Shown here in pieces: positions 1 through 7,305 of a stretch of 14,247 nucleotides of DNA. A program made the translations under genes and the position numbers. The notes beneath the pieces were generated by a model. It ran no database searches. It saw only the letters and a program-made list of their open reading frames with translations, and had not been told where the DNA came from. The DNA is from Spirochaetota bacterium (lineage in GTDB: Bacteria; Spirochaetota; Spirochaetia; DSM-27196; PWMO01): contig JAAAOH010000009.1 of NCBI GenBank assembly GCA_009908925.1, positions 1-14,247 of the forward strand, given 5' to 3'. Position 1 is the stretch's first letter. Each line of letters begins with the position of its first letter.

Positions 1-565
1 CGCGCGGCGGTTCAACAACTCCTACGGAGAGGTTTTCCCGGTACCCGACGTGAAAATCGGGGACGTGCCGACTCTCGTGGGGACTGACGGGCGCGCGAAA
101 ATGTCGAAATCCCTCGGAAACGCCATCCTGCTCTCCGACGACGAGAAGACCGTCGAGAAGAAGGTGATGAGCATGTACACCGATCCCAATCGGGTGAGCG
201 CAGACGTGCCAGGAACCGTGGAGGGCAATCCTGTGTTCATCTATCACGACACGTTCAACCCGAATACCGCCGAAATCGACGACCTCAAGGAACGCTACCG
301 CGCGGGCAAAGTCGGCGACGTCGAAGTGAAGCGCAAGCTCGTCGCCGCCATCAACGCCTTCCTCAATCCGATCCGCGAGAAACGCGCCGAAATCGAGAGC
401 AGGAAGGGCTATGTCGATGAGGTCATCTACGAGGGCACGCTTCACACCCGTGAGGTGGCGCGCGATACGCTCACGATGGCCAAGAAGGCGATGGGACTGA
501 CCGGCGTGTGGAACAAGATCTCACGCAAGGCCGAGGAGGCGCGAAAGCGTCGCGGCGAGAAGTAG
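1..565 (+). CDS. trpS: tryptophanyl-tRNA synthetase, C-terminal part (partial at left edge)
   Basis: Class I aminoacyl-tRNA synthetase that charges tRNA(Trp) with tryptophan in the cytoplasm. The frame is open from the window edge (first whole codon at base 2) to TAG at 563-565, giving 187 residues; the N-terminal half, including the HIGH motif, lies outside the window. The class I KMSKS loop is intact at bases 98-112, within AKMSKSLGN, followed by the typical TrpS stretch with MYTDPNR and the helical anticodon-binding domain. The GTG at base 50 is an internal valine, not a start, because the TrpS-like frame continues upstream of it. The C-terminus is a basic tail (EEARKRRGEK). TrpS and TyrS share a fold; the residues after KMSKS favour TrpS. 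A strong GC hairpin begins 5 nt after the stop. Confidence 0.93.
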   Translation, partial: ARRFNNSYGEVFPVPDVKIGDVPTLVGTDGRAKMSKSLGNAILLSDDEKTVEKKVMSMYTDPNRVSADVPGTVEGNPVFIYHDTFNPNTAEIDDLKERYRAGKVGDVEVKRKLVAAINAFLNPIREKRAEIESRKGYVDEVIYEGTLHTREVARDTLTMAKKAMGLTGVWNKISRKAEEARKRRGEK

Positions 566-570
566 CCGGA

Positions 571-605
571 CGCCGCGGCCGACGCCGGGGCGGGCGGCCG
601 CGGCG
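571..605 (+). terminator. GC hairpin just after trpS, terminator-like without U tract
   Basis: Bases 571-581 (CGCCGCGGCCG) are perfectly complementary to 595-605, giving an 11-bp all-G/C stem with a 13-nt loop, starting 5 nt after the trpS stop. No run of T follows, so it is not a textbook intrinsic terminator. It may stop transcription together with Rho or protect the mRNA 3' end. The stem is read directly from the sequence; its function is inferred. Confidence 0.45.
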
Positions 606-647
606 GGGGCGAGCAGCACCGACGGTGCCGCTAATGACCGCGGCTGC

Positions 648-671
648 CGGCGCCTCGGGTTGCCGGCGCCG
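648..671 (+). repeat. second GC hairpin in the trpS-glycosylase gap
   Basis: CGGCGCC at 648-654 pairs with GGCGCCG at 665-671 around a 10-nt loop. It ends 22 nt before the start codon of the glycosylase gene, which has no visible Shine-Dalgarno sequence. It could be a 3'-end or translation-modulating structure, or simply a product of the very high GC content of this 128-nt gap, in which I see nothing else. Confidence 0.3.
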
Positions 672-693
672 CCAACACGCTCCCTGATACCGC

Positions 694-1497
694 ATGGAAT
701 ACGATGAGTTTCGCCGCCTCATACGCGGCTTCTACGAGAGCTACGGTCGCCCGATGCCGTGGCGCGACACACGCGACCCCTACCGCATCTTCGTCTCGGA
801 GATCATGCTGCAGCAGACGCAGGTCCCGCGGGTGATGCAGAAGTATCCGGAGTTCATCGCCCGGTTTCCGGACTTCGCAACACTCGCCGCGGCGGAGCTG
901 CGAGAGGTGCTCCTCGCCTGGCAGGGACTCGGCTACAACCGCCGCGCAAAGTTCCTCCACGGGGCTGCCGGGCTCATTGTCTCGCGGTATGGCGGCGAGC
1001 TCCCGCGCGACACCGGGACGCTGGAGACGCTCCCCGGTGTCGGCCCGAACACGGCCGGCTCGCTTGCGGCCTTCGCCTACAACAGTCCGGTGGTGTTCAT
1101 CGAGACCAACATCCGCCGCGTGTTCATTCATTTCTTTTTCCGCGAGCAGGCCGATGTCCGTGATCGCGATATCCTGCCCCTCGTCCGCGATACCCTCGAT
1201 ACCGACGACCCGCGCAGCTGGTATTACGCCCTCATGGATTACGGGACGATGCTCGCCAAATGGTTTCCGAATGCGAACCGGCGCAGCGCACACTACACGC
1301 GCCAGAGCGCGTTCGAGAACTCCGACCGCCAGATTCGCGGCAGGTTGCTTCGCGCCCTCGCCGAGAGCGAGGCTCTTGCGGCCGACGAGCTGCCCGAGGT
1401 GCTCGGTTTCCCCGCAGCGCGGGTGGAGCAGGTGGTGGCGGTACTCGAGGCCGAGGGGTTCCTCACCCGGGACGGCGCGGATCTTCGCATCCGCTGA
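694..1497 (+). CDS. MutY-like A/G-specific adenine glycosylase, cysteine-free subfamily
   Basis: Base-excision repair glycosylase of the HhH-GPD superfamily, 267 residues; by family it removes adenine mispaired with 8-oxoguanine or guanine. Visible motifs: W23 in the N-terminal PW motif; the MutY signature SEIMLQQTQV at 35-44 with the catalytic Glu at 36; and the helix-hairpin-helix LPGVGPNTAG at 113-122. The position of the MutY catalytic Asp (E. coli D138) holds Glu137 in FIETNIRRVF. There is no cysteine in the whole protein, so the 4Fe-4S cluster loop of classical MutY is absent. After about residue 210 there is a short helical, winged-helix-like tail instead of the NUDIX-like 8-oxoG recognition domain; classical MutY is about 350 residues. 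The start is fixed by an in-frame TGA nine bases upstream. No Shine-Dalgarno sequence is visible. Confidence 0.85.
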   Translation: MEYDEFRRLIRGFYESYGRPMPWRDTRDPYRIFVSEIMLQQTQVPRVMQKYPEFIARFPDFATLAAAELREVLLAWQGLGYNRRAKFLHGAAGLIVSRYGGELPRDTGTLETLPGVGPNTAGSLAAFAYNSPVVFIETNIRRVFIHFFFREQADVRDRDILPLVRDTLDTDDPRSWYYALMDYGTMLAKWFPNANRRSAHYTRQSAFENSDRQIRGRLLRALAESEALAADELPEVLGFPAARVEQVVAVLEAEGFLTRDGADLRIR

Positions 1498-1530
1498 GGT
1501 GGCCGGGTCGACGGCGCGCGTGCGAAGCGC

Positions 1531-1550
1531 CGGGCCGGCCCGCCGGCCCG
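1531..1550. terminator. perfect GC hairpin between convergent genes
   Basis: CGGGCCGG (1531-1538) and CCGGCCCG (1543-1550) form a perfect 8-bp stem with a 4-nt loop. It lies between the convergent glycosylase gene (+) and phosphohexomutase gene (-), 33 nt and 35 nt past their stops, so it could serve both strands. No T tract flanks it on either side, so termination is inferred, not shown. Confidence 0.45.
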
Positions 1551-1585
1551 CGGCCGTCGCAGCCGTCTCTGCTGATGCGCTCGCC

Positions 1586-3442
1586 TCAGCCGCCGGCGTC
1601 CGCCCGCGTGATCATGCTGCGGTGCCACTCGAGGAGCTCTGTCTCGGCCGTCGGATCCGTTCCCTCGATATCGACGACCGCACGGAAGAGGGGCTCGGTC
1701 CCCGATCCTCGCATCCAGAGAAAGCCGGTGGCCCGACCATCGCCGTCGTGGAACTGCATCTTGAGCCCACCCGGCCCACCGTTCTCGTAACGGATCTCTT
1801 CATAGCGGGCAAAGCCGAAGCGACGGGCGAGCTCTCCGGCATGTCGTTCCCACTCCGAGGCAAAGATCTCGACGTACCGCGCCTTGAGCAGGGCGTGATC
1901 TTCGGTGCGGACCTGCAGCTTTGCCCCCGGCTCACCGGTTCCGGTGGTACGAAACCGAGGGAGGGTAAGGCGAACCTGCTCGAGGGTGAAGTCCTCGCGG
2001 TAGGCGTCCTCCCGGCCGCTCTTTCGACACCACTCATGGAAGAGGTCGTGCTCTGTGCCGCGGCCGGCCCTGCTCCCGGCATACAGCAGCTTCAGAAATG
2101 AGAAGACGGTCGCCATGGGGTCCCGAACCCGGGAAGGATGCAGGATGTTTCCCCCGTTCGACCCCTCGCCAAGGATGCGAACGAGATAGCCGCGTGCGCG
2201 GAGCCGTTCGGCGGCAGCGACGACGTTCGCCTCGCCGACCTCGCAGCGGTGGACCTCCGCGCCGAAGGCCTCCGCGATCCGCTCGATCCGCAGAGACGTG
2301 GGACCGTTCACCGCCACAGCCCAGGGGCGCTGAGGGGTGGGGGCGAACCCTGCAACGGACAGCCATGAGAGCTCGGCGACTACCGCCATCGCAAAAACCT
2401 CCTGGGCGCTCAGGGGCGTGGCTGCGTCGGCAAACACCAGGTTGCCTCTGTCCCCGTCGTTGTCCGGGACGTAGGCCAGAGTAAAGGCGGGGTCGGCGGC
2501 GGCCGCCGCGGCCAGCGCAACCCGGGCCTCATCGAGGCCCGGGCCCTCGGGAAGAATCTGATGGACGATCTCCCGCGGCGCCGCGTTGAGCGTCCGTACA
2601 CGTATGCCGAGGCCGTCGAAGAGCGACACATCCGCGGATGTGGTTCTCGCGCTGCCGTTGAAGTCGATGACGATGCCGCACCCAGTTGCCTCGGCGCCGG
2701 CCGATATGGCCGCAGCGGCGCTGCCCGCTCCGGCAGGTCCGTCGGCAACCTGGAGGGCGAAGCCCCGGTAGGCCGACACCGCGCGCGGCTTGACCGCCGC
2801 GACGTCAGTGAACACCAGGGCGATCGCGCGGGAGGATACCCGGCGCACGGTATCGGCAAGGCGCCGCCTCGCGTCCTCGTCGGTGCAGAGCCGGTCGAAT
2901 GCCGCTGCAACCTCCCGGGACTCGGGACCGGCGAGCACACCCTCTCCGGCGCGGCCGAACTTCAGTCCGTTGTGCCCGACAGGGTTGTGGCTCGCACTCA
3001 CATAGAGGAAGGCGCCGATTCGTGCGTCGGAGGCGGCGTAGGCAATGGCTTCGGGTATGGGTGAGATGAAGAGGTAGCGCACTTCCAGACCGTGTGCAAG
3101 AATGACCCGCAGCAGAATCTCTCCGAGAACGGCGCCGGTCGGGCGCGAGTCCACGGCAAGAACGACGCTGCGCCGCGAGGGTGCAAGCCGGGGGCTGAAG
3201 TACTCGCAGAAGGCGGCGCCGGCAAGCGCGATGAGCTCCCGGTCCGCGGGCCCGACCTTGCTTATGGCGGAACTTTCATCGCCGTCGGCGACAAAAACCT
3301 TGCGCCACCCGGAGGCCGAGACGATCATCGAGGCGCGGGCCGCGGCGATGCTGTCCGACGGGCAGGGGACGCCGGGGCCGAGCGCGTCGGCATCAGGATC
3401 GCCGAGCGGGAGCCCTGTCAGCGGATCATCGATTTGTGCCAT
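1586..3442 (-). CDS. phosphoglucomutase/phosphomannomutase (alpha-D-phosphohexomutase family)
   Basis: Interconverts hexose 1- and 6-phosphates in the cytoplasm, linking glycolysis to sugar nucleotide synthesis. It has 618 residues, somewhat longer than typical bacterial members (450-580). All four family loops are present in order: the phosphoserine loop ASHNP with the catalytic Ser at 151; the metal-binding loop DNDGDR at 327-332; the sugar-binding loop GEGSNGGN at 425-432; and the phosphate-binding loop RGSGTEPLFR at 578-587. The family fold appears to begin near residue 39 (MIVSASGWRKVF), so the first 38 residues, rich in Asp, Pro and Gly, are an extra tail or indicate a later start (base 3328). 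I chose ATG at 3442 because a good promoter ends a few bases before it. There is no Shine-Dalgarno sequence at either site. The frame stays open a further 337 codons upstream, antisense to the next gene; I do not count that as coding. Substrate preference (glucose or mannose) cannot be decided from the motifs. Confidence 0.88.
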   Translation of the reverse strand: MAQIDDPLTGLPLGDPDADALGPGVPCPSDSIAAARASMIVSASGWRKVFVADGDESSAISKVGPADRELIALAGAAFCEYFSPRLAPSRRSVVLAVDSRPTGAVLGEILLRVILAHGLEVRYLFISPIPEAIAYAASDARIGAFLYVSASHNPVGHNGLKFGRAGEGVLAGPESREVAAAFDRLCTDEDARRRLADTVRRVSSRAIALVFTDVAAVKPRAVSAYRGFALQVADGPAGAGSAAAAISAGAEATGCGIVIDFNGSARTTSADVSLFDGLGIRVRTLNAAPREIVHQILPEGPGLDEARVALAAAAAADPAFTLAYVPDNDGDRGNLVFADAATPLSAQEVFAMAVVAELSWLSVAGFAPTPQRPWAVAVNGPTSLRIERIAEAFGAEVHRCEVGEANVVAAAERLRARGYLVRILGEGSNGGNILHPSRVRDPMATVFSFLKLLYAGSRAGRGTEHDLFHEWCRKSGREDAYREDFTLEQVRLTLPRFRTTGTGEPGAKLQVRTEDHALLKARYVEIFASEWERHAGELARRFGFARYEEIRYENGGPGGLKMQFHDGDGRATGFLWMRGSGTEPLFRAVVDIEGTDPTAETELLEWHRSMITRADAGG

Positions 3443-3451
3443 AGCGAGCCG

Positions 3452-3480
3452 AGTGTAGTGCCCCGCCCGGGCAGCGTCAA
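3452..3480 (-). promoter_or_regulatory. sigma70-like promoter of the phosphohexomutase gene
   Basis: Read on the minus strand: TTGACG (3480-3475), a 17-nt spacer, then TACACT (3457-3452). Transcription would start near 3446-3444, only 2-4 nt before the ATG at 3442. That predicts a leaderless or nearly leaderless mRNA and fits the missing Shine-Dalgarno sequence. Confidence 0.5.
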
Positions 3481-3521
3481 TCGCGGCAAATCCCGGCATT
3501 TCGTCTATACAGGAACGATTC

Positions 3522-3550
3522 TTGCGTGATGCGCCAAAATCACGTATAAC
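3522..3550 (+). promoter_or_regulatory. sigma70-like promoter of the phosphorelay/K+ channel gene set
   Basis: TTGCGT (3522-3527), a 17-nt spacer, then TATAAC (3545-3550): 4/6 and 5/6 matches to consensus with optimal spacing. It lies 24 nt before the ATG at 3575, and GCGAGG at 3560-3565 is a plausible Shine-Dalgarno sequence. It is the only good promoter seen for the four genes that follow. Confidence 0.6.
3525..3544. promoter_or_regulatory. inverted repeat inside the promoter, candidate operator
   Basis: CGTGAT (3525-3530) and ATCACG (3539-3544) are perfect inverted copies 8 nt apart. They fill the spacer between the -35 and -10 elements, so a bound dimer would block RNA polymerase. The half-sites resemble CRP/FNR-type half-sites, but GTGA and TCAC are 10 nt apart rather than the 6 nt of CRP sites. 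The regulator is unknown. Confidence 0.4.
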
Positions 3551-3574
3551 GGGGGAGAAGCGAGGCGAAACCCT

Positions 3575-4840
3575 ATGGCGAAACGCATTCTGGTGATCGA
3601 CGAGTCGTCGCTTTTTCGCGAGTTCCTCAAGCAGAAACTCGAGGAGTACGGCTTCGAGATAGAGGTCGCGGTGAACGGTCTCGACGGATGGTCGAAACTC
3701 CGCGCAGATCCTCCCGATCTCGTGGTTATGGACTACTACCTCTCGCGGATCAGCTCGCTGGAGTTGCTCCAGAAGAAGGCGGACGACAAGAACGTAGCGG
3801 GGGTACCGGTGATCATGGCATCCGCGCGTATCGACCGCGACAAGATCATCCAGGTCGCCCGCTACAACGTGCGGAAGTTCTTCACGAAGCCGATCAAGAT
3901 CGACGCCCTTCTGAACACCGTCGCCGAGTTGCTCGGTGTCAAGCTCGATCTCGACAATACGCCGAGCATCATTGAGGCGCATTTCAACGACGAAATCCTC
4001 TTCATCGAGGTCGCTCAGGGGCTCAACCGCGAGAAGATCGAGTTGCTGCGCTACAAGATCAAAGAGCTGCTCGAGCTCTACGAGGTGAAGACTCCGAAAG
4101 TCCTCCTCATGATGTCGAGTATCGAAGTAACGTCCCAGGATTCGCTGAAGCTTGCGACCCTCATCCAGAATATTGTCGAGTACTCCGGAGCACGCCCGGC
4201 ACACATTAAGATTCTGACGAACTCCGACTACGTGCAGCGCTACATCGAGAACTCCGACGATTTCGCCGAGGTAGAGGTGACGAACAGCCTCGAAACCGCG
4301 ATGGACGGGCTGCTCGGCCGCAAGGCGGGATCCTACATGGACTCCGAAAGCCGCACCGTGCAGCAGGAGTTTCTCACCGCCTCGGCGCCGAAGAAGGACA
4401 GCGGTGAGACCATCAACATGAAGTTCGAGGGCGAGCGCACGCAGGACTTCCACCTCAACGATCTCGGAAGCAACATCAAGCTTGCCGTGGTCGACGACGA
4501 TTTCGTCATTCAGGAGCTTATCAAGACGGCGTTCTCGGACACCGAGTTCCAGGTCAGCACCTACGACAACGGAGCGGAGTTCCTCGCCGACTACGCGAAC
4601 CGGAACTACGATCTCGTGTTCCTCGACCTCATGATGCCGGAGATGAACGGGTTCCAGGTGCTCGAGGAAGTAAACTCGCGCGGTGGTGAGAAGCCCCCCA
4701 TTATCGTGCTCTCCGCCCTTTCAAAGCGGGAAACCGTCATCGATGCGCTGAAGTATGGCGTGAAGAGTTATATCATCAAGCCGCTCAAGCCGGAATGGAT
4801 CCGCAAGAAGGCGACTGAGGTACTGAAGCTCAACTTCTGA
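3575..4840 (+). CDS. double-receiver response regulator with STAS-like middle domain
   Basis: Cytosolic signalling protein of 421 residues with no DNA-binding or enzymatic output domain. The N-terminal receiver (1-125) has D9/E10, phosphoacceptor D53, S83 and K105. The middle segment (about 130-255) is an alpha/beta unit that looks STAS-like: a beta strand, a long helix (ELLRYKIKELLE), a VLLMMSS strand, then a helix after a Ser/Asp-rich turn. That assignment is tentative. A charged linker (256-299) leads to the C-terminal receiver (300-421) with acidic residues D307-D309, phosphoacceptor D351 in FLDLMMPEMNG, S380 and K402. Both receivers look capable of phosphorylation. The stop lies 8 nt before the hybrid kinase gene, which is the likely phosphodonor through its HPt domain. 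With no output domain, action by protein-protein contact is expected. The first gene after the promoter at 3522-3550. Confidence 0.85.
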   Translation: MAKRILVIDESSLFREFLKQKLEEYGFEIEVAVNGLDGWSKLRADPPDLVVMDYYLSRISSLELLQKKADDKNVAGVPVIMASARIDRDKIIQVARYNVRKFFTKPIKIDALLNTVAELLGVKLDLDNTPSIIEAHFNDEILFIEVAQGLNREKIELLRYKIKELLELYEVKTPKVLLMMSSIEVTSQDSLKLATLIQNIVEYSGARPAHIKILTNSDYVQRYIENSDDFAEVEVTNSLETAMDGLLGRKAGSYMDSESRTVQQEFLTASAPKKDSGETINMKFEGERTQDFHLNDLGSNIKLAVVDDDFVIQELIKTAFSDTEFQVSTYDNGAEFLADYANRNYDLVFLDLMMPEMNGFQVLEEVNSRGGEKPPIIVLSALSKRETVIDALKYGVKSYIIKPLKPEWIRKKATEVLKLNF

Positions 4841-4848
4841 ATACCACC

Positions 4849-7302
4849 ATGGACCCGAATTCCAGGCAGTTCCAGGCCATATTTGATCAGTCACCTGCCG
4901 GTATGGTGATGCTGAGCCCGGTCGCGGAGGTTCTCTACGCCAATAACGTGGTTGCAACCATGCTCGGCGTCAATCCGGACCGGCTCGACGGGGCGCGGTT
5001 CGACGAAATGCTCTTCCCCGACGATCAGGAGAGCTTTCGCCAGGAACTCGCCGCCATGCGCTCGGGGGCGCGGACTCAATTTCAGGACACCCTCCGCTAC
5101 ACGAACCGCGACGGCGAGATTGCCTGGGCACGGCTTCACTTCACCTACGTCACCGACCATGGGCAGGAACCCTCGGTGTTCGGAGTCATCGAGGACATAA
5201 CCGTCGAGAAGTCCGGCCAGGAGCAGTTGCGCCGCGAGAAAGAGAGCGCGGAGCGGGCGACACGGACGAAGTCCGCATTTCTTGCGAACATGAGCCACGA
5301 GATCCGTACGCCGCTGCATACTATCACCGGCGTTACCGAGCTTCTCCAGGAGACGCAGCTCGACGAAGAGCAGATCGAGTATGCCAACCAGATCAAGTTC
5401 TCCGCGGAAGTGCTGCTCGGGCTCATAAACGACGTGCTCGATTTCTCCAAGATCGAGGCGGGGAAGCTGTCGCTCGAGGTCATCGAATTCGATCTCTTCG
5501 ATATGGTGCAGGAGGCTGTCGACATGCTCAGCCTCGAGGCCCACAAGAAGGACCTCGAGGTCGTCGTTTTCCTCGACCCGACTCTCCCGCGGCATGTCCA
5601 TGGCGACCCCGTCCGCCTGCGGCAGATCCTCGTTAACCTGTTCAATAACGCCGTGAAGTTCACCTCGTCGGGCGAAATCGTCATCCGCGCGCAGCGCGTT
5701 CAGCAGACCGACACGAAGGTGACGGTCAGCGTCGAGGTCGCCGACAGCGGTATCGGCATACCCGAGCAGAAGCTGACCAAGCTCTTCAAGGCCTTCAGCC
5801 AGGTCGACTCGTCGACCACCCGAAAGTTCGGCGGAACGGGCCTCGGGCTCTCCATCTCCCGGAGCCTCGTGAAGCTCATGAAGGGCAACATCGGGGTGAA
5901 GAGCACCGAGGGGCGCGGGTCGACGTTCTGGTTTGCGGTGCCCCTCGGCGTCGAGTCGAGCGGGCAGGTCTTCGACGGAGAGGCCGGGGCGGGCGCCCGG
6001 GTGCTCATCGTCGACGATCATGGTCTCGCACGCTCGGTGCTCCGGCATTACCTCGAGGCCGCCGGTGCGACGGTGGAGGAGAGCCCTAACGGTCCCGAGG
6101 GGCTGCGTGAGCTCAAGCGGGCCGCCGACGCTGGTGAGGCCTATGACATTGCCTTCATCGATCTGCTCATGCCCGGGATGGACGGGTGGCAGATGGCCAG
6201 CGAGATCAACGCCGACAAACGCATAAACTCCACCAGGCTCATCCTGCTCAGCCCCACCGGCCGGTCGGCGGGCGAGGCGAAGATGAAACTCCTGAAGTGG
6301 TTTGACGCCTATCTTTCGAAGCCACTCAAGGTAGACGACATCTCCAACGCCCTGCAGGCGGTGCTCGGCAGCGACATGGACCTGCCAACCCTCGAAGAAG
6401 CGCCGGTCGAGGAGCTCGAGGAAGTCGAGGATGAAAGTGAGGCGGAGCCCGGAGCCACCATCCTCGTCGCCGAAGACCACTTCGTGAATCAGCAGCTGTT
6501 CAAGACCATCCTCGAGAAGCGCGGGTATGAGACCATCCTCGCCGGCAACGGGCGGGAAGCGGTCGAGCTGTCCGCCGATCACGACGTCGATCTGGTGTTC
6601 ATGGATGTGCATATGCCGGAGATGAACGGCTACGAGGCGACGCGAACGCTGAGAGAGCGGGGCTTCGAGGTTCCCATCGTCGCGGTGACCGCCAATGTGA
6701 CGAAGGGAGAGAAGGACCGCTGCATCGAGGCGGGTATGAACGACTACCTTGCGAAGCCGTTCAAGAGCCATGATCTCACGCCGCTGCTGCATCGCTGGCT
6801 CACCGCTCGCGAGACGCCCCGGGCCAAAACCTCGGCGGCCGCACCCCCGCCCGAGGGTGCCGACGCGCCGGCCCCGGAGCCCGCGGCCGCGCCGGCGGCC
6901 GCTGCGGGAGACGGCGACTCGGGCAACGGTGACTCGGGCAACGGTGATGCGGCGGGGCGCCCGGTGTTCGAGTATCAGGCTGCGCTCGAGGCCTTCATGA
7001 ACCAGCCGGAGGTAGTGTCGCGGGTCGTGGGGAAGTTCGTGGAGCGCACCGACCAGCAACTCGAGGAGCTCAAAGGCCAGATCGAGAGCGGAGCCTTCGA
7101 GGACGCGCGGATCGTTGCCCACACCATCAAGGGTGGCTCGTGGAACCTCGAGGCTCTTCGCCTCGGCGATGCCGCGGCGCTGCTCGAGGAGACCACACGA
7201 AACGCCGACACCGAGGGCTCGTGGCGCGAGTACGCGAAGGTAGCAGAGGAGTTCGAGCAGCTTCGCACTCGCCTTTCCGAGATAGAAGAGCTCAAGGTGT
7301 AG
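4849..7302 (+). CDS. cytosolic hybrid sensor histidine kinase (PAS-HisKA-HATPase-REC-REC-HPt)
   Basis: An 817-residue phosphorelay kinase with no transmembrane segment or signal peptide, so it senses a cytoplasmic cue. Domains in order: PAS sensor (about 6-120); HisKA with phosphorylated His150 in NMSHEIRTPL; ATPase domain with N box (LVNLFNNAVKF, 261-271), G1 (DSGIGIP, 299-305) and G2 (GGTGLGLS, 328-335); receiver 1 (383-505: D389/D390, D438, S468, K491); a Glu-rich linker (515-533); receiver 2 (537-650: E542/D543, D586, T614, K636); an Ala/Pro/Gly linker (656-705); and a C-terminal HPt domain with His758 in AHTIKGGSWN. All catalytic residues are present, so a complete His-Asp-His relay can be drawn, ending on a separate receiver such as those of the preceding gene. 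Translation probably couples to that gene, since the gap is 8 nt and no Shine-Dalgarno sequence is evident. The PAS ligand is unknown. Confidence 0.93.
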   Translation: MDPNSRQFQAIFDQSPAGMVMLSPVAEVLYANNVVATMLGVNPDRLDGARFDEMLFPDDQESFRQELAAMRSGARTQFQDTLRYTNRDGEIAWARLHFTYVTDHGQEPSVFGVIEDITVEKSGQEQLRREKESAERATRTKSAFLANMSHEIRTPLHTITGVTELLQETQLDEEQIEYANQIKFSAEVLLGLINDVLDFSKIEAGKLSLEVIEFDLFDMVQEAVDMLSLEAHKKDLEVVVFLDPTLPRHVHGDPVRLRQILVNLFNNAVKFTSSGEIVIRAQRVQQTDTKVTVSVEVADSGIGIPEQKLTKLFKAFSQVDSSTTRKFGGTGLGLSISRSLVKLMKGNIGVKSTEGRGSTFWFAVPLGVESSGQVFDGEAGAGARVLIVDDHGLARSVLRHYLEAAGATVEESPNGPEGLRELKRAADAGEAYDIAFIDLLMPGMDGWQMASEINADKRINSTRLILLSPTGRSAGEAKMKLLKWFDAYLSKPLKVDDISNALQAVLGSDMDLPTLEEAPVEELEEVEDESEAEPGATILVAEDHFVNQQLFKTILEKRGYETILAGNGREAVELSADHDVDLVFMDVHMPEMNGYEATRTLRERGFEVPIVAVTANVTKGEKDRCIEAGMNDYLAKPFKSHDLTPLLHRWLTARETPRAKTSAAAPPPEGADAPAPEPAAAPAAAAGDGDSGNGDSGNGDAAGRPVFEYQAALEAFMNQPEVVSRVVGKFVERTDQQLEELKGQIESGAFEDARIVAHTIKGGSWNLEALRLGDAAALLEETTRNADTEGSWREYAKVAEEFEQLRTRLSEIEELKV
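6916..6945 (+). repeat. two tandem 15-bp units coding for a Gly/Asn/Asp/Ser linker
   Basis: GACTCGGGCAACGGT occurs twice in direct tandem (6916-6930 and 6931-6945), encoding DSGNG twice in the flexible linker before the HPt domain. The unit length is a multiple of three, so copy-number changes would keep the frame and only alter linker length. Confidence 0.85.
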
Positions 7303-7305
7303 CTC

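Noticed and set aside
660..690. Possible promoter (TTGCCG, 19 nt, TGATAC) before the glycosylase gene
   Set aside because: Weak hexamers with a long spacer; transcription would begin inside the start codon region.
977..2101. A 374-codon plus-strand frame across the glycosylase and mutase genes
   Set aside because: Low-complexity Arg/Ser/Pro translation, overlapping two clearly conserved genes in other frames and strands.
3443..4453. A 337-codon upstream extension of the phosphohexomutase frame, antisense to the response regulator
   Set aside because: Same codon-register effect. The extension has no domain, and a good promoter and ATG lie at its downstream end, so the gene starts at 3442.
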